Both the position numbers and the translations under genes were made by a program. Below the pieces are notes generated by a model. The model saw only the letters and a list, made by a program, of their open reading frames with translations, was not told the origin of the DNA and ran no database searches. This document shows, piece after piece, positions 52,852 to 61,369 of a DNA stretch of 64,000 nt (the first letter of the stretch is position 1; each line of letters opens with the position of its first letter). Origin of the DNA: an uncultured Lachnospiraceae bacterium (GTDB taxonomy: Bacteria; Bacillota; Clostridia; Lachnospirales; Lachnospiraceae); contig ONAZ01000001.1 of the NCBI GenBank assembly GCA_900315945.1, forward strand, positions 62,001 through 126,000, in the 5' to 3' direction.

Positions 52852-53922
52852 CTATTCAAATACATTATAATGCAATACATCATCACATTTAACATCCTTT
52901 TTTACACATTTTCCAACTATCTTGTCAAACATATCCACTGTGATTCCCTTCCCAGGTCTTTTCCATGTAATCATTGTTTCAGTGATAACTGTTCCCTTAG
53001 GAATATCACACGCCGCTACAAGAGAACGTCTAGCGTTCTCTCTTGCCTTTATTTCTGAAGGCAAACATTTTAGTTCACCATTTCCACAGATCTTTTCTAT
53101 GTTTTGAATCTCTGCAAGAATATGTTTTGCGTCATCAGGATCCATCGCATGGTAATGATCATTTCCCTTTAGTTCTTTATCTAAAGTAAAGTGCTTTTCT
53201 ATCACAGTTGCACCTAGTGTATATGCTGTCTTTAAGACATCATATCCTTTGCCAGGTCTTGTGTGGTCCGAATATCCAATTATTAAATTAGGATACTTTC
53301 TTTTTAAAGTCTCTATTTTCCTTAGATTAGCATGTTCATACGGAGTTGGATACTCTAATACACAGTGTAGTAAAGCAAGTGGCTGCCTGTTATATTTACG
53401 TATCAATTGAACACTTCTATCTATCTCATCCTCATTGGATGCTCCAACCGACAGTATAATTGGCTTATTCTTTTTTGCTTGATACTCAATAAAGCTTAGA
53501 TTATTCAAATCAGATGAAGATATTTTATACACATTCATCATTGATTCCAAATAATCTGCTGACTCAATGTCAAATGGAGTTGACAAGAACTCTATATTGT
53601 TTTTTTCTGAAAACTTTGCTAATTCCCTATACTCTTTCTCTCCAAAAGAATCATACTTTTTAAAAAGCTCATACTGTGAACGAGTAGGTTCTTCTTTTAT
53701 ATCCCAATAATATGGAGAATCTTTTGAAACTATAGTTTCCGCCTTATAACTCTGAAATTTCACAGCATGAATACCTGCATTAGCAGCCTCTTTTATCATC
53801 AGTTTTGCAGCTTCCATAGGTGTGACTCCTTCTTTTTTTGCAATATCATAATAATTAACACCTATTTCTGCTATTAGCAAAAAATCTTTATTTCTTAGTT
53901 GTTCTTCTATAGTATGCTTCAT
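52852..53922 (-). CDS. neuB: N-acetylneuraminate/nonulosonate synthase NeuB family
   Basis: The protein of about 356 residues has FLLIAEIGVNYYD at the N-terminus, AVKFQSYKAETIVSKDSPYY, FLSTPFD, VYKISSSDLNN, ILSVGASN, LLHCVLEYPTP and IGYSDHT..G, then EKHFTLD and DHYHAMDPDD near residue 240, and a C-terminal SAF domain (SLVAACDIPKGTVIT). The enzyme condenses phosphoenolpyruvate with an N-acetyl sugar to form a nine-carbon acid. Sialic, legionaminic and pseudaminic synthases cannot be separated by eye. Start at 53922 (ATG, weak site); a GTG lies five codons upstream. Confidence 0.88.
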   Translation of the reverse strand: MKHTIEEQLRNKDFLLIAEIGVNYYDIAKKEGVTPMEAAKLMIKEAANAGIHAVKFQSYKAETIVSKDSPYYWDIKEEPTRSQYELFKKYDSFGEKEYRELAKFSEKNNIEFLSTPFDIESADYLESMMNVYKISSSDLNNLSFIEYQAKKNKPIILSVGASNEDEIDRSVQLIRKYNRQPLALLHCVLEYPTPYEHANLRKIETLKRKYPNLIIGYSDHTRPGKGYDVLKTAYTLGATVIEKHFTLDKELKGNDHYHAMDPDDAKHILAEIQNIEKICGNGELKCLPSEIKARENARRSLVAACDIPKGTVITETMITWKRPGKGITVDMFDKIVGKCVKKDVKCDDVLHYNVFE

Positions 53923-53965
53923 CTTCAAAAATCTCACTTAAAAAACGTATTTCATACACTCTCTT

Positions 53966-55573
53966 CTATAAATTATTTAACAATTTAGATACTCGTTCCC
54001 TACCATTTTTTAAATCATTTCTTAACAATTTTTCCTGAATTCGTTCTCTCTCTAATTTAGGCATGGCAAGGTAATAATCCAACGTTGATTCTATCATATA
54101 ATCCGTTGGACTTATCCCCATATTCAGAAACCCATTGGTCTCAGAAACAAACCCATGCATTTCCTCTCTCTCGTTCTGAGATAACACAACAGACGGTATT
54201 CCCAACATAGCTAATTCATATGCAGTTCTACCTCTTGATGTTATTGCGATATCACATTTCGACATCATATCTGGCATATTTTTTACATCAAAACACACAT
54301 GTATATTAGGTATTTCATTATATTTCATCAATTCATCAACATTTTCTTTTGCTCTACCTAAAGCAATATGAAAATCATATTCTACATATTTTTCTTTTTT
54401 TATAATGTTAAACAACCGTTCTGTATAGTTTTGAGGGTCTGCTCCACCAAAACAAATAAAAACATTATTTATTTGTTTCTTAATCTGTATAGGTTGATAC
54501 ATCAAAAAAATCTTTGGCGCTATATAATACTTTTCACCCCCATAAATCTTTCCAACAACATCGTCTTTGTTTAACGCATTAAAAACGATATCTGCCTCAT
54601 TGATTCCTTCTCCATCATCCTCGAAATTTACTATCTTACTATTTAACGGTAGGACACTTCGCAACCCTATCATATAGTCAAGCGACGTTGATAGAATATC
54701 ATTTATAAAAATATCATATTGCTTTTCTTTTACTATATGAAACAACTCTACTATTCCATTTACAGGCACCAAATTATGAGTTGTTTCTCCAAATATATAT
54801 CTCTCAGTCTGATTTCGATCGTAATATATATCTGGTTTTATCAAAAATTCATCTGCTAATTCTAGTGCTCTATATACATGTCCTGTTCCTCTAGTTTGAT
54901 TTCCATTTACATAAATAGCTATCTTTTTTTTTGATAATATCTCCTCAGCTGCATACATGTCTATAAATGTATCTACATCTATAGCCTCCTCTTGTGATAA
55001 CTCAAATACATCTACCTTCTTTCCTATACGACTTACTTCCGTTATAACATCGTATTTAGAAATAACAAATGCTCCCGTCTCTATATAATTTGCAGGCAAA
55101 AACTGACGATTTAGTCTTCTCTTGTAATTAGGAATCTTTTTCCCATCTTTCTCACTCCACGACAAATGTGGTTGATTCGTTGCTGATATTACAGTATCTA
55201 ACCCATTATCAATGGTATATTTAATAGCATTATCAAGTGTTTCTACTTGCAAAGTTGGTGATGTAGGTTGCATTGTTATAATATAGTCATAATGCTTTTG
55301 CTCAGACTCTATCACATCATAAATAACCGCATCTAACGTAATATCATCTCCACACAATTCATTTCGTCTCCATCGACACCGCGTCCCCATCTGCTCCGCT
55401 AAAATCTTTACCTCATATGAATCGGTTGATATTACAACATCAGTGATATACTCTGAAGACAAAGCGTTCTGTATAGAATAATAAATCATGGGATGTCCAT
55501 GTATTAATCTTATATTTTTGTTAGGTATTCCTTTAGACCCTGCTCTTGCTGGGATAATTGATAATACTTTCAT
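53966..55573 (-). CDS. neuA: Fusion: CMP-nonulosonate cytidylyltransferase plus PseG-like domain
   Basis: The 535-aa protein begins LSIIPARAGSKGIPNKNIR, the hallmark of CMP-sialic acid synthetases, with STDSYEVKILA, MQPTSPTLQ and IDVDTFIDMYAAE completing the N-terminal 220 residues. From about 222 it is a GT28-like domain of the PseG type: IAIYVNGNQTRGTGHVYRALELADEF, NDILSTSLDYM, VFICFGGADPQNYT and AITSRGRTAYELAMLGIPSVVL. PseG removes UDP in pseudaminic acid synthesis. Encoded directly upstream of neuB, the fusion covers two steps of the same pathway. No aminotransferase or epimerase for the precursor is in the window. Confidence 0.88.
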   Translation of the reverse strand: MKVLSIIPARAGSKGIPNKNIRLIHGHPMIYYSIQNALSSEYITDVVISTDSYEVKILAEQMGTRCRWRRNELCGDDITLDAVIYDVIESEQKHYDYIITMQPTSPTLQVETLDNAIKYTIDNGLDTVISATNQPHLSWSEKDGKKIPNYKRRLNRQFLPANYIETGAFVISKYDVITEVSRIGKKVDVFELSQEEAIDVDTFIDMYAAEEILSKKKIAIYVNGNQTRGTGHVYRALELADEFLIKPDIYYDRNQTERYIFGETTHNLVPVNGIVELFHIVKEKQYDIFINDILSTSLDYMIGLRSVLPLNSKIVNFEDDGEGINEADIVFNALNKDDVVGKIYGGEKYYIAPKIFLMYQPIQIKKQINNVFICFGGADPQNYTERLFNIIKKEKYVEYDFHIALGRAKENVDELMKYNEIPNIHVCFDVKNMPDMMSKCDIAITSRGRTAYELAMLGIPSVVLSQNEREEMHGFVSETNGFLNMGISPTDYMIESTLDYYLAMPKLERERIQEKLLRNDLKNGRERVSKLLNNL

Positions 55574-55961
55574 ACTAACGACTCTCTACTTTCTGTAGTA
55601 TGTTTTTAACAAAATCCTACTATTTTAAGGGCTTTGTTAAATGTCACCTTTGTTCCATATATATCTCAAAGTAGCTCCTTCTGGATATGAATTGGCTTTT
55701 AAGAGCCTATTTCTGATGATTTATGGTACAAAAATTAGAACGTCTTTCTATGTGCCATTATAAAGGCCGTTCATATGTCCCATCCTCACCTACAGTAACT
55801 AACCTCTCATGTCTACCAGGATCATTGACCTCTGTCATGTCCTAAATTCCTTCGTCCTGCTTATCCATAGTTGGGTGCTACTCATGCTCCTATAGCAGGG
55901 TCATTGCCCTATAAAAAATGTCAACGCAGCTAACTGGCTCTACTTTGTTCTATATAACTTT
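55574..55961. other. Non-coding region downstream of the IS110 remnant
   Basis: No gene is seen in 388 bp. Two short direct repeats, AACTGGCTCTACTTTG at 55932 and AACTGGCTCTATTTG at 56697, stand outside the left and right ends of the IS110 remnant. The region may include the 3' non-coding end of the element (a bridge-RNA region in some IS110 groups) or remnants of another insertion. Confidence 0.35.
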
Positions 55962-56727
55962 GCATTCCTGTATCACAGCACCATTCTTGGCGGACGCTTT
56001 CCTGTTTACAGGTTTTTTATTGCTTAGGCAGCGATAAGGTTGCTGTCTCTATGGATGTCAGACATCATCTTGAATCTGTCATAATCCACACCCTTAGTCA
56101 GAATCGCATAGAATACACGAATCAGTTTGCAGCTTACGGCTATCATAGCCTGTATACCAAATCTCTTATTTCCGCATAAATACCTTCTGGCATATATGGG
56201 ATAGAATATCTTCCATCAACAACTAGCTTTGCAATTGTTTTTGGATCTTTTGAATCTGTTTTCCTTGGACTATTATCATCCAATTCTTTAATCTTTTTGA
56301 CTGAGTATGGATTGACCATTACTAACATCATTTGTCTATCTGATACATAGTTCGCAAGCGCAAACCAATAATGTCCTGTAGGCTCACAGCCTATTATTAC
56401 GATAGTCTTATTATTCTCAGTCCTAATAGCATCTGCCCAGTGATAGAAAGAGTTAAATCCTTCTATATCATTATTAAATGTGAAAACTTTTTTGGTAAGC
56501 TCTCTACCTCTGTTATCAAAGGCTCTGGCATAGTGCGTTCTACTTCCGATATCAACTCCGATTACTAACGTTGTATCTGTTACTTGTTCAATTTTCTCAT
56601 TCTGTGTATAATTCATAGTAAACCTCCTGTGTTTGATTGATATGTTACATCCACCAAGATGCATCTCAATCTTACCTTGAGGTTCTCTTTTATTCAACTG
56701 GCTCTATTTGTGAATTACAGGAATGCT
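55962..56727 (-). mobile_element. Degenerate IS110 family insertion sequence
   Basis: The element is bounded by an 11-bp inverted repeat, GCATTCCTGTA (55962-55972) and TACAGGAATGC (56717-56727), next to AACTGGCTCTA-type direct repeats. It encodes a deleted transposase (56024-56616). IS110 elements usually lack terminal inverted repeats, so these boundaries are tentative. The insertion separates neuA from the DUF115-type gene in the polysaccharide locus. Confidence 0.65.
56024..56616 (-). pseudogene. IS110 transposase, internally deleted
   Basis: The ATG at 56616 has GGAGG upstream. The first 157 codons are the RuvC-like N-terminal domain: VIGVDIGSRTHYARAFD, IIGCEPTGHYWFAL, VNPYSVKKIKE and KTDSKDPKTIAKLV with the DEDD acidic residues. 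After EGIYAEIRDL the frame reaches a stop at 56143, but a second frame continues with KRFGIQAMIAVSCKLIRVFYAIL to a stop at 56024, the normal C-terminus of such transposases. About 200 middle residues, including the catalytic Ser domain, are missing. The junction shares GGAAATAAGAGA-like sequence, suggesting deletion at microhomology. Confidence 0.8.
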
Positions 56728-56748
56728 CCTTGATTATCAATTCATTTC

Positions 56749-58017
56749 TTATACAAATAAACTGTCGAAATCTACTCTTTCAAATACTTCTAATTTGCCG
56801 CCACGAGTTGCGTTGTATATTTTCACATTGTTTTGACTAGCATAATCTTTTGCGCTAACATATGAATTGTACACCCATTCCGTTGCCGGTCTTGCGGTAA
56901 GCACCTTTTCCTCAAAAAAATGCGCATAATTCTTTTTTTCTTCTCCGTAATATGAAAAATCTACCCCCAATAAATAAATCTCATTATACCCCATATATAT
57001 AGCCCATTGTAAGCATGCATATGTCACTGTCCCTCCAGCATACGTTCCTTTTGTTAAGTCTGTGGCAAATCTTGTCTTATCATAATCCCTTCTTATATAA
57101 TTTACATGGTAGATATATTCATTTTTTTTATTGTTTTTGCAAACATCCTCGTTTGTATCTCCGATAAGAAACACCGTTTCGTCATCTTTATTTAACTCTT
57201 TATTTTTCCTATATGACGACAAGAAAACATAATCTTCTGCGACAAAATAATCCGGTCTCCAGCATGTTTTCGTATATGCCTTATATATTTCGTTCATACT
57301 AAATGTGTCTATATTATTTTCTTTTAATACATTTAAATCTTCAATACGTAAACTTGGACCAGTTGCAACAATAAAACACTTTTCTCCTTTGTGCTTGTTT
57401 TGGAATTTTTTTACAGGCTTAGAGTCATAATCTGCGATTCTTCTATCTAGATCAAAAAAATCTTTCACATCCCCCTTATAATTGTTAGTATCTGTAGCAT
57501 AATCACAGTTTAATATTTCATCGTACTCTATGTCGTTTTCCCTCACTAGGCAAAATCCTTCTTTTTTCAGCTGTTTCACAACAAATCTAGACTCAAAGCC
57601 ATCTTCATCAATATAAACATCTGTCCCAGATTCTCGTCCCCATTGTGCAACCATGATAGCGTGTATACTTCTTCCACGTATTAAGTATTTTTTTGAATGT
57701 TTAAAATAATTCTTTATATATTTTTTTAAATATTCTCTTTGATATGGCTCCTGGTATGGTCCACATGCATCTGTTAATTTAAAGAAAGAATTAACGCCTT
57801 TATTGTTCAAAATATCAACCCCTGCTTTCTCATCTTCAAAGCTTATAATAATAGGGTATTTACACCAATTAGCTTTGTATTCATCAAGAGAAATTATAGG
57901 TAAATTATCAACTTCAACTTCAAGATTCTCATCTATGAAAGCCACGATATACTTATCTGTCAATTGTTTATATAATCGTCTGCCTCGCTCACCAGCACCC
58001 CATATTACAAATTGCAT
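56749..58017 (-). CDS. DUF115-like protein with N-terminal Rossmann-like module
   Basis: The start at 58017 has GGAGAGGTG upstream. Residues 1-100 are the shared module (MQFVIWGAGERGRRLYKQL, AFIDENLEVEV, PIIISFED). From about 205 the protein resembles DUF115/MptE-like proteins: CFIVATGPSLRIEDLNVL, MNEIYKAY, RPDYFVAED, YAGGTVTYACLQWAIYMG, IYLLGVDFSY and a late NATRGGKLEVF. In other bacteria these occur with sialic-type sugars in flagellar or surface glycosylation, and some sialyltransferases (GT42) share the GPSL start. With neuA/neuB nearby it could be the nonulosonate transferase. That is inference. Confidence 0.72.
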   Translation of the reverse strand: MQFVIWGAGERGRRLYKQLTDKYIVAFIDENLEVEVDNLPIISLDEYKANWCKYPIIISFEDEKAGVDILNNKGVNSFFKLTDACGPYQEPYQREYLKKYIKNYFKHSKKYLIRGRSIHAIMVAQWGRESGTDVYIDEDGFESRFVVKQLKKEGFCLVRENDIEYDEILNCDYATDTNNYKGDVKDFFDLDRRIADYDSKPVKKFQNKHKGEKCFIVATGPSLRIEDLNVLKENNIDTFSMNEIYKAYTKTCWRPDYFVAEDYVFLSSYRKNKELNKDDETVFLIGDTNEDVCKNNKKNEYIYHVNYIRRDYDKTRFATDLTKGTYAGGTVTYACLQWAIYMGYNEIYLLGVDFSYYGEEKKNYAHFFEEKVLTARPATEWVYNSYVSAKDYASQNNVKIYNATRGGKLEVFERVDFDSLFV

Positions 58018-58066
58018 GTCACCTCTCCACACTTTTCTTTTTTACACTATGTTCTTATTACGTCTT

Positions 58067-59095
58067 TTATAACCAACTCATGTTCCCATGGTGAATCCAT
58101 GCTGTATTATTTGCAATTGAACATTTTCCAGTATACTGATTCTTACCTTGAAAGCTCATAGGATAAATATTCATATCACCTATAGTCTGTAATCTGTTAT
58201 TAATAATATAGCCATATTTTTTTAGAACTCTATATGAATGAGTATTACAAGATGTTTTATCTATATTGCCATGCTTATCTACAATACTACATGTATTATA
58301 ATAATCTCTTAGTTCTTTTATCATAACCGAGCCAGGTTCACACCCAAACCCACTCCCTAAATTCATCGTTAGTGAAGCATCTACACTAGCAAAGCATTTT
58401 TGGTATAAAAGCTCGTCTGGTTTTTTTATCAACTCTATGTCGGTATCCAAATATATCCCGCCATACTTGAACAAAACATCTAATCTTAAATAATCGGGCA
58501 CAAACCCCCACATCTTCATTTCGTATGTTTGCCACATATATTTATTCTTTTTTATATCATAATTATATTCATTCCACTCATAAAAATCATAATCCTGACA
58601 CATACATTTCCATTTATCAATATTTTTTTGAATGTCTTTTGGTTTTTCGCTTCCAAACCACGCATAGTGAATGACTTTAGGTATTAAAGGCCTTTCGCTT
58701 TCTTTTAAGATCTGGTATCTGTCATATTCAAGCTCTATATCAGCAACTTCATCTATTGAAACTACAACAAGTTTGTTTTCTCTATCAATTCTTTTTAACT
58801 GTTTGAATATTTCTTCATAATATATACTTGCAACAAGTATAATGGTTTTACAGTCCCATATTCCCCACAAATCCTTAGGCTTATATACAGGAAGGCTTCC
58901 TCCTCTATATTCTAAGCCCAAGGTATTATTCTCGATATTGTTATCTAACACACCTACTACATTTTTGCCTAGTCCCCAACCATCAATATATAGCAATACT
59001 CTTTTTCCTTGTATTCCTGCACCAAAAAGAATAATTGTGCTATCTTGCAAAATGTCAATTAATTTCTCTAAAGATAATCCTCTTAGAACTTTCAT
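58067..59095 (-). CDS. GT32-like glycosyltransferase with N-terminal Rossmann-like module
   Basis: The 342-aa protein begins with the shared module (IDILQDSTIILFGAGIQGKRVLLYI, GVLDNNIENN, TIILVASIYYEE; residues 10-118). The catalytic part follows: IPKVIHYAWFGSEKPKDIQKNIDKW, YDFYEWNEYNYD, LDVLFKYGGIYLDTDIELIKKP with the DxD near residue 218, and TAWIHHGNMSW at the end. It is a paralogue of the gene at 49422-50543. The GAGG site precedes the ATG by 6 bp. The leader contains one copy of the 150-bp repeated element (59179-59330). Confidence 0.87.
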   Translation of the reverse strand: MKVLRGLSLEKLIDILQDSTIILFGAGIQGKRVLLYIDGWGLGKNVVGVLDNNIENNTLGLEYRGGSLPVYKPKDLWGIWDCKTIILVASIYYEEIFKQLKRIDRENKLVVVSIDEVADIELEYDRYQILKESERPLIPKVIHYAWFGSEKPKDIQKNIDKWKCMCQDYDFYEWNEYNYDIKKNKYMWQTYEMKMWGFVPDYLRLDVLFKYGGIYLDTDIELIKKPDELLYQKCFASVDASLTMNLGSGFGCEPGSVMIKELRDYYNTCSIVDKHGNIDKTSCNTHSYRVLKKYGYIINNRLQTIGDMNIYPMSFQGKNQYTGKCSIANNTAWIHHGNMSWL

Positions 59096-59178
59096 ATATT
59101 ATACCTCAGTATACAGAATAACTGCAAAAGCGCATACACTGCGTAATTGTTACTTAATGGATACAACTATTGTTCTCC

Positions 59179-59330
59179 AAATCATTATATTAATTAAAAG
59201 ACTCTACACTTCTCGTGTAAAATCTTTATCAATTATGTTTTCTGTAATTCCCTTCACACCGAATGCCGTCGCTGGCTCAATATACACATTTATATATATC
59301 GGAGAGTTGACGAGAAAAGTTGATGCTAAC
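59179..59330 (-). repeat. Repeated intergenic element, copy 1, with terminator
   Basis: About 150 bp with roughly 80% identity to 60655-60810. On the minus strand it has a conserved block with GGTGTGAAGGGAAT, then a terminator hairpin (59197-59227: AAAGACTCTACAC / GTGTAAAATCTTT) and immediately after it TATAATGATTT, which could be a -10 box. It fills the gap between the TagB/F-like gene and the GT32-like gene. Confidence 0.75.
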
Positions 59331-59351
59331 AATTGTATTATTAGGAATTAA

Positions 59352-60614
59352 TCAACATTTTGCATGAATTATTTCAGCAATCTTTTTACTTGCTTTTCCA
59401 TTGAATGTCAGGTTCATTTTTTTATCAAATTCTTCTAGTCTCATAGCGTACTTATCGCTATCAAAACTCTTTATTTTATCTTCTAATTCATCGTTAGTCG
59501 TCGAAATTGAAAAAGGGAAATCAATATCCATCCCAGGAAAAATATCTTGATTGATACTCACATTACCTTTGGCATCGCCTGTAATGTCCCAGAACAGAGC
59601 GCCCCTATCATTTCTATACTCTTCGATATCATCTGCGTATATAAACACTGGCATTCTTGCGAATCCAGCCTCAAAGCAAGCACTAGAGTAGTCCGTTATA
59701 TAAGCATCCATTCCAGCTAACAACGTATAAAAATCATCTTCCTGACTCTCATTGATTATTCGATCCTGTATATTTGAATTTTTATAATCATTAAATGATG
59801 CAGCCAACTGTGGATGAACACGAACACATATATACCATTCCCCTCCGAACTTCTTCTCGAAATTGTTAATTAATCTGGCAAAATCTATTGTCCATTCTTC
59901 TGAATAAACATAACGTTTTCCATCTTTTGCTCCCTCACGAAAGGTAGGGGCGAACATCAGAATTTTTGCATCTGTTGGAAGACCTTTTTTCTTTCTGTAT
60001 CTCTTCTTGATTCTGTCTCTATTACCATAAAGCACATCACAACGAGGTGCTCCTGTCTTTAACATATGTCCATTGTATAAGAGCCCCTTTGGACACATTA
60101 TCTCGCAAAACTTCGAATCTATGATAAGATCATCTATCATATCCGAATCATTTTTGCTAACCAAATATGCCATCTTAGAGAATCCTTCTCCCCTCCATAG
60201 ACCAACCGTCTTAATTCCAATAGTATAATGGTTAGTATTAAGATAGTACTGTCCCTTTCTCTTGCAAGTGCCATATGGTTTTCTATAATTATCAATCCAC
60301 ACCTTAGACCTGCTCAGCCAATACGCTCTGCTTAATAAGGTATTAGGAACTTTTCCAATATAGCTTGGGAACTTCTTGTTCATATCATTTACGAACCACA
60401 CAAACTTAATATCAGGATGTTGTTTATGCAGTTCCTTAACGATATACTTCGGATTACATCCGAATCCCCCCTTGCCTTCGAAGGTGCAGACACTAACACG
60501 CTTATTATCTATAGGGAAGATTCTCATCATATAGAAGCATAATCGATTGCCCAAAGCTTTTATTTTTCTATATCTAATATAATTTTTTTCGTTCATTATC
60601 TTATTTTTAATCAT
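59352..60614 (-). CDS. CDP-glycerol glycerophosphotransferase, TagB/TagF family
   Basis: The protein of about 420 residues matches PF04464: VSVCTFEGKGGFGCNPKYIVKEL, WIDNYRKPYG, GLWRGEGFSKM with the catalytic-type HG replaced by RG in W-R-G-E-G, APRCDVLYG, ILMFAPTFREG near residue 230, VRVHPQLA and ITDYSSACFEAGFARMPVFIYADD near 320. It would transfer glycerol phosphate from CDP-glycerol to a sugar or lipid-linked primer. Start is uncertain: ATG at 60614 or GTG at 60629, neither with a good ribosome binding site. The 3' half of a paralogue lies at 63652-64000. Confidence 0.88.
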   Translation of the reverse strand: MIKNKIMNEKNYIRYRKIKALGNRLCFYMMRIFPIDNKRVSVCTFEGKGGFGCNPKYIVKELHKQHPDIKFVWFVNDMNKKFPSYIGKVPNTLLSRAYWLSRSKVWIDNYRKPYGTCKRKGQYYLNTNHYTIGIKTVGLWRGEGFSKMAYLVSKNDSDMIDDLIIDSKFCEIMCPKGLLYNGHMLKTGAPRCDVLYGNRDRIKKRYRKKKGLPTDAKILMFAPTFREGAKDGKRYVYSEEWTIDFARLINNFEKKFGGEWYICVRVHPQLAASFNDYKNSNIQDRIINESQEDDFYTLLAGMDAYITDYSSACFEAGFARMPVFIYADDIEEYRNDRGALFWDITGDAKGNVSINQDIFPGMDIDFPFSISTTNDELEDKIKSFDSDKYAMRLEEFDKKMNLTFNGKASKKIAEIIHAKC

Positions 60615-60654
60615 TGTTTCGAAAAACACTATTATTCTACGAACTTCGTGACAT

Positions 60655-60810
60655 AAATCATTATATCATTAATCCAAAAAAGACTCTACACTCCTCGTGT
60701 AAAGTCTTTACCATTCTTATTATCTGTGATTCCCTTCACACCAAGTGACGTCGTTGGCGCAATATACATATTTATATGTATATCGGAGAGTTGATGGGAA
60801 TAGTTAATAC
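60655..60810 (-). repeat. Repeated intergenic element, copy 2, with terminator
   Basis: Direct repeat of 59179-59330. The hairpin is AAAGACTCTACAC / GTGTAAAGTCTTT (60679-60709), followed on the minus strand by TTTTTT and then TATAATGATTT. The two copies flank the TagB/F-like gene. Confidence 0.75.
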
Positions 60811-60840
60811 TAGTATAGTCTTTGTACTTAATTAAGTCGA

Positions 60841-61310
60841 ATGTAAAACTAAATTCCACTTCTCATATCCCAAAACAGAATTTGCTCTTACAATAATTCC
60901 GTTTTATATTTATAATCTTCTCTGATACTCCTTGTTCCTAGAAAGGAAACTACTATGTCAAATTTAATCCCAGGTAACCAAAAACATCTAACCCTTAATA
61001 ACAGAGTGTTCATAGAGAAATGTCTTGATCAGGACACGTCTATGAAGGATATAGCCAAGCCCCTTTTGTATGTAATGGATCTTTGAATGTCGTACATACA
61101 AAGACTTTCAGGAATTTCTCAAAACCTCTCCTGATGCATCAATTGTCGAAATGGATACTGTACTTGACAAAAACCCAGTGTTGAGAAGAGTCACGAATAC
61201 ATACGTTACATTCTTCCAAAAGGGAGTTCTTTCGACAAGCTCACTTTTTCGACAGTGGAATTTAGTCTCCACTGCGGAATTTAGTATTTCAGTGGAATTT
61301 ACTTTTTCAC
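60841..61310 (+). mobile_element. IS30 family insertion sequence, decayed
   Basis: Ends ATGTAAAACTAAATTCCACT (60841-60860) and the near-complement AGTGGAATTTACTTTTTCAC (61291-61310) look like terminal inverted repeats. Inside, on the plus strand, an ORF from 60955 starts MSNLIPGNQKHLTLNNRVFIEKCL, typical of IS30 transposase N-termini, and stops after 43 codons at 61084-61086. A later piece near 61130 reads PDASIVEMDTV, around the first catalytic Asp. Most of the transposase is gone. The rest of the 60630-61369 gap holds the repeat copy 2 and tandem GTGGAATTTA motifs near 61255-61300. Confidence 0.7.
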
Positions 61311-61369
61311 TCAAGCAAGACTATACGCACCAAAACAGATTATAAGATATATGCCTTCTTCGCTTCGTT

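Noticed and set aside
58842-59351. Plus-strand open frame of 169 codons
   Set aside because: It runs antisense to the GT32-like gene and the repeated element, has no ribosome binding site and no family-like composition.
61255-61300. Short tandem GTGGAATTTA repeats as a CRISPR-like array
   Set aside because: Only three imperfect copies of about 10 bp without regular spacers; they belong to the end of the IS30 relic.
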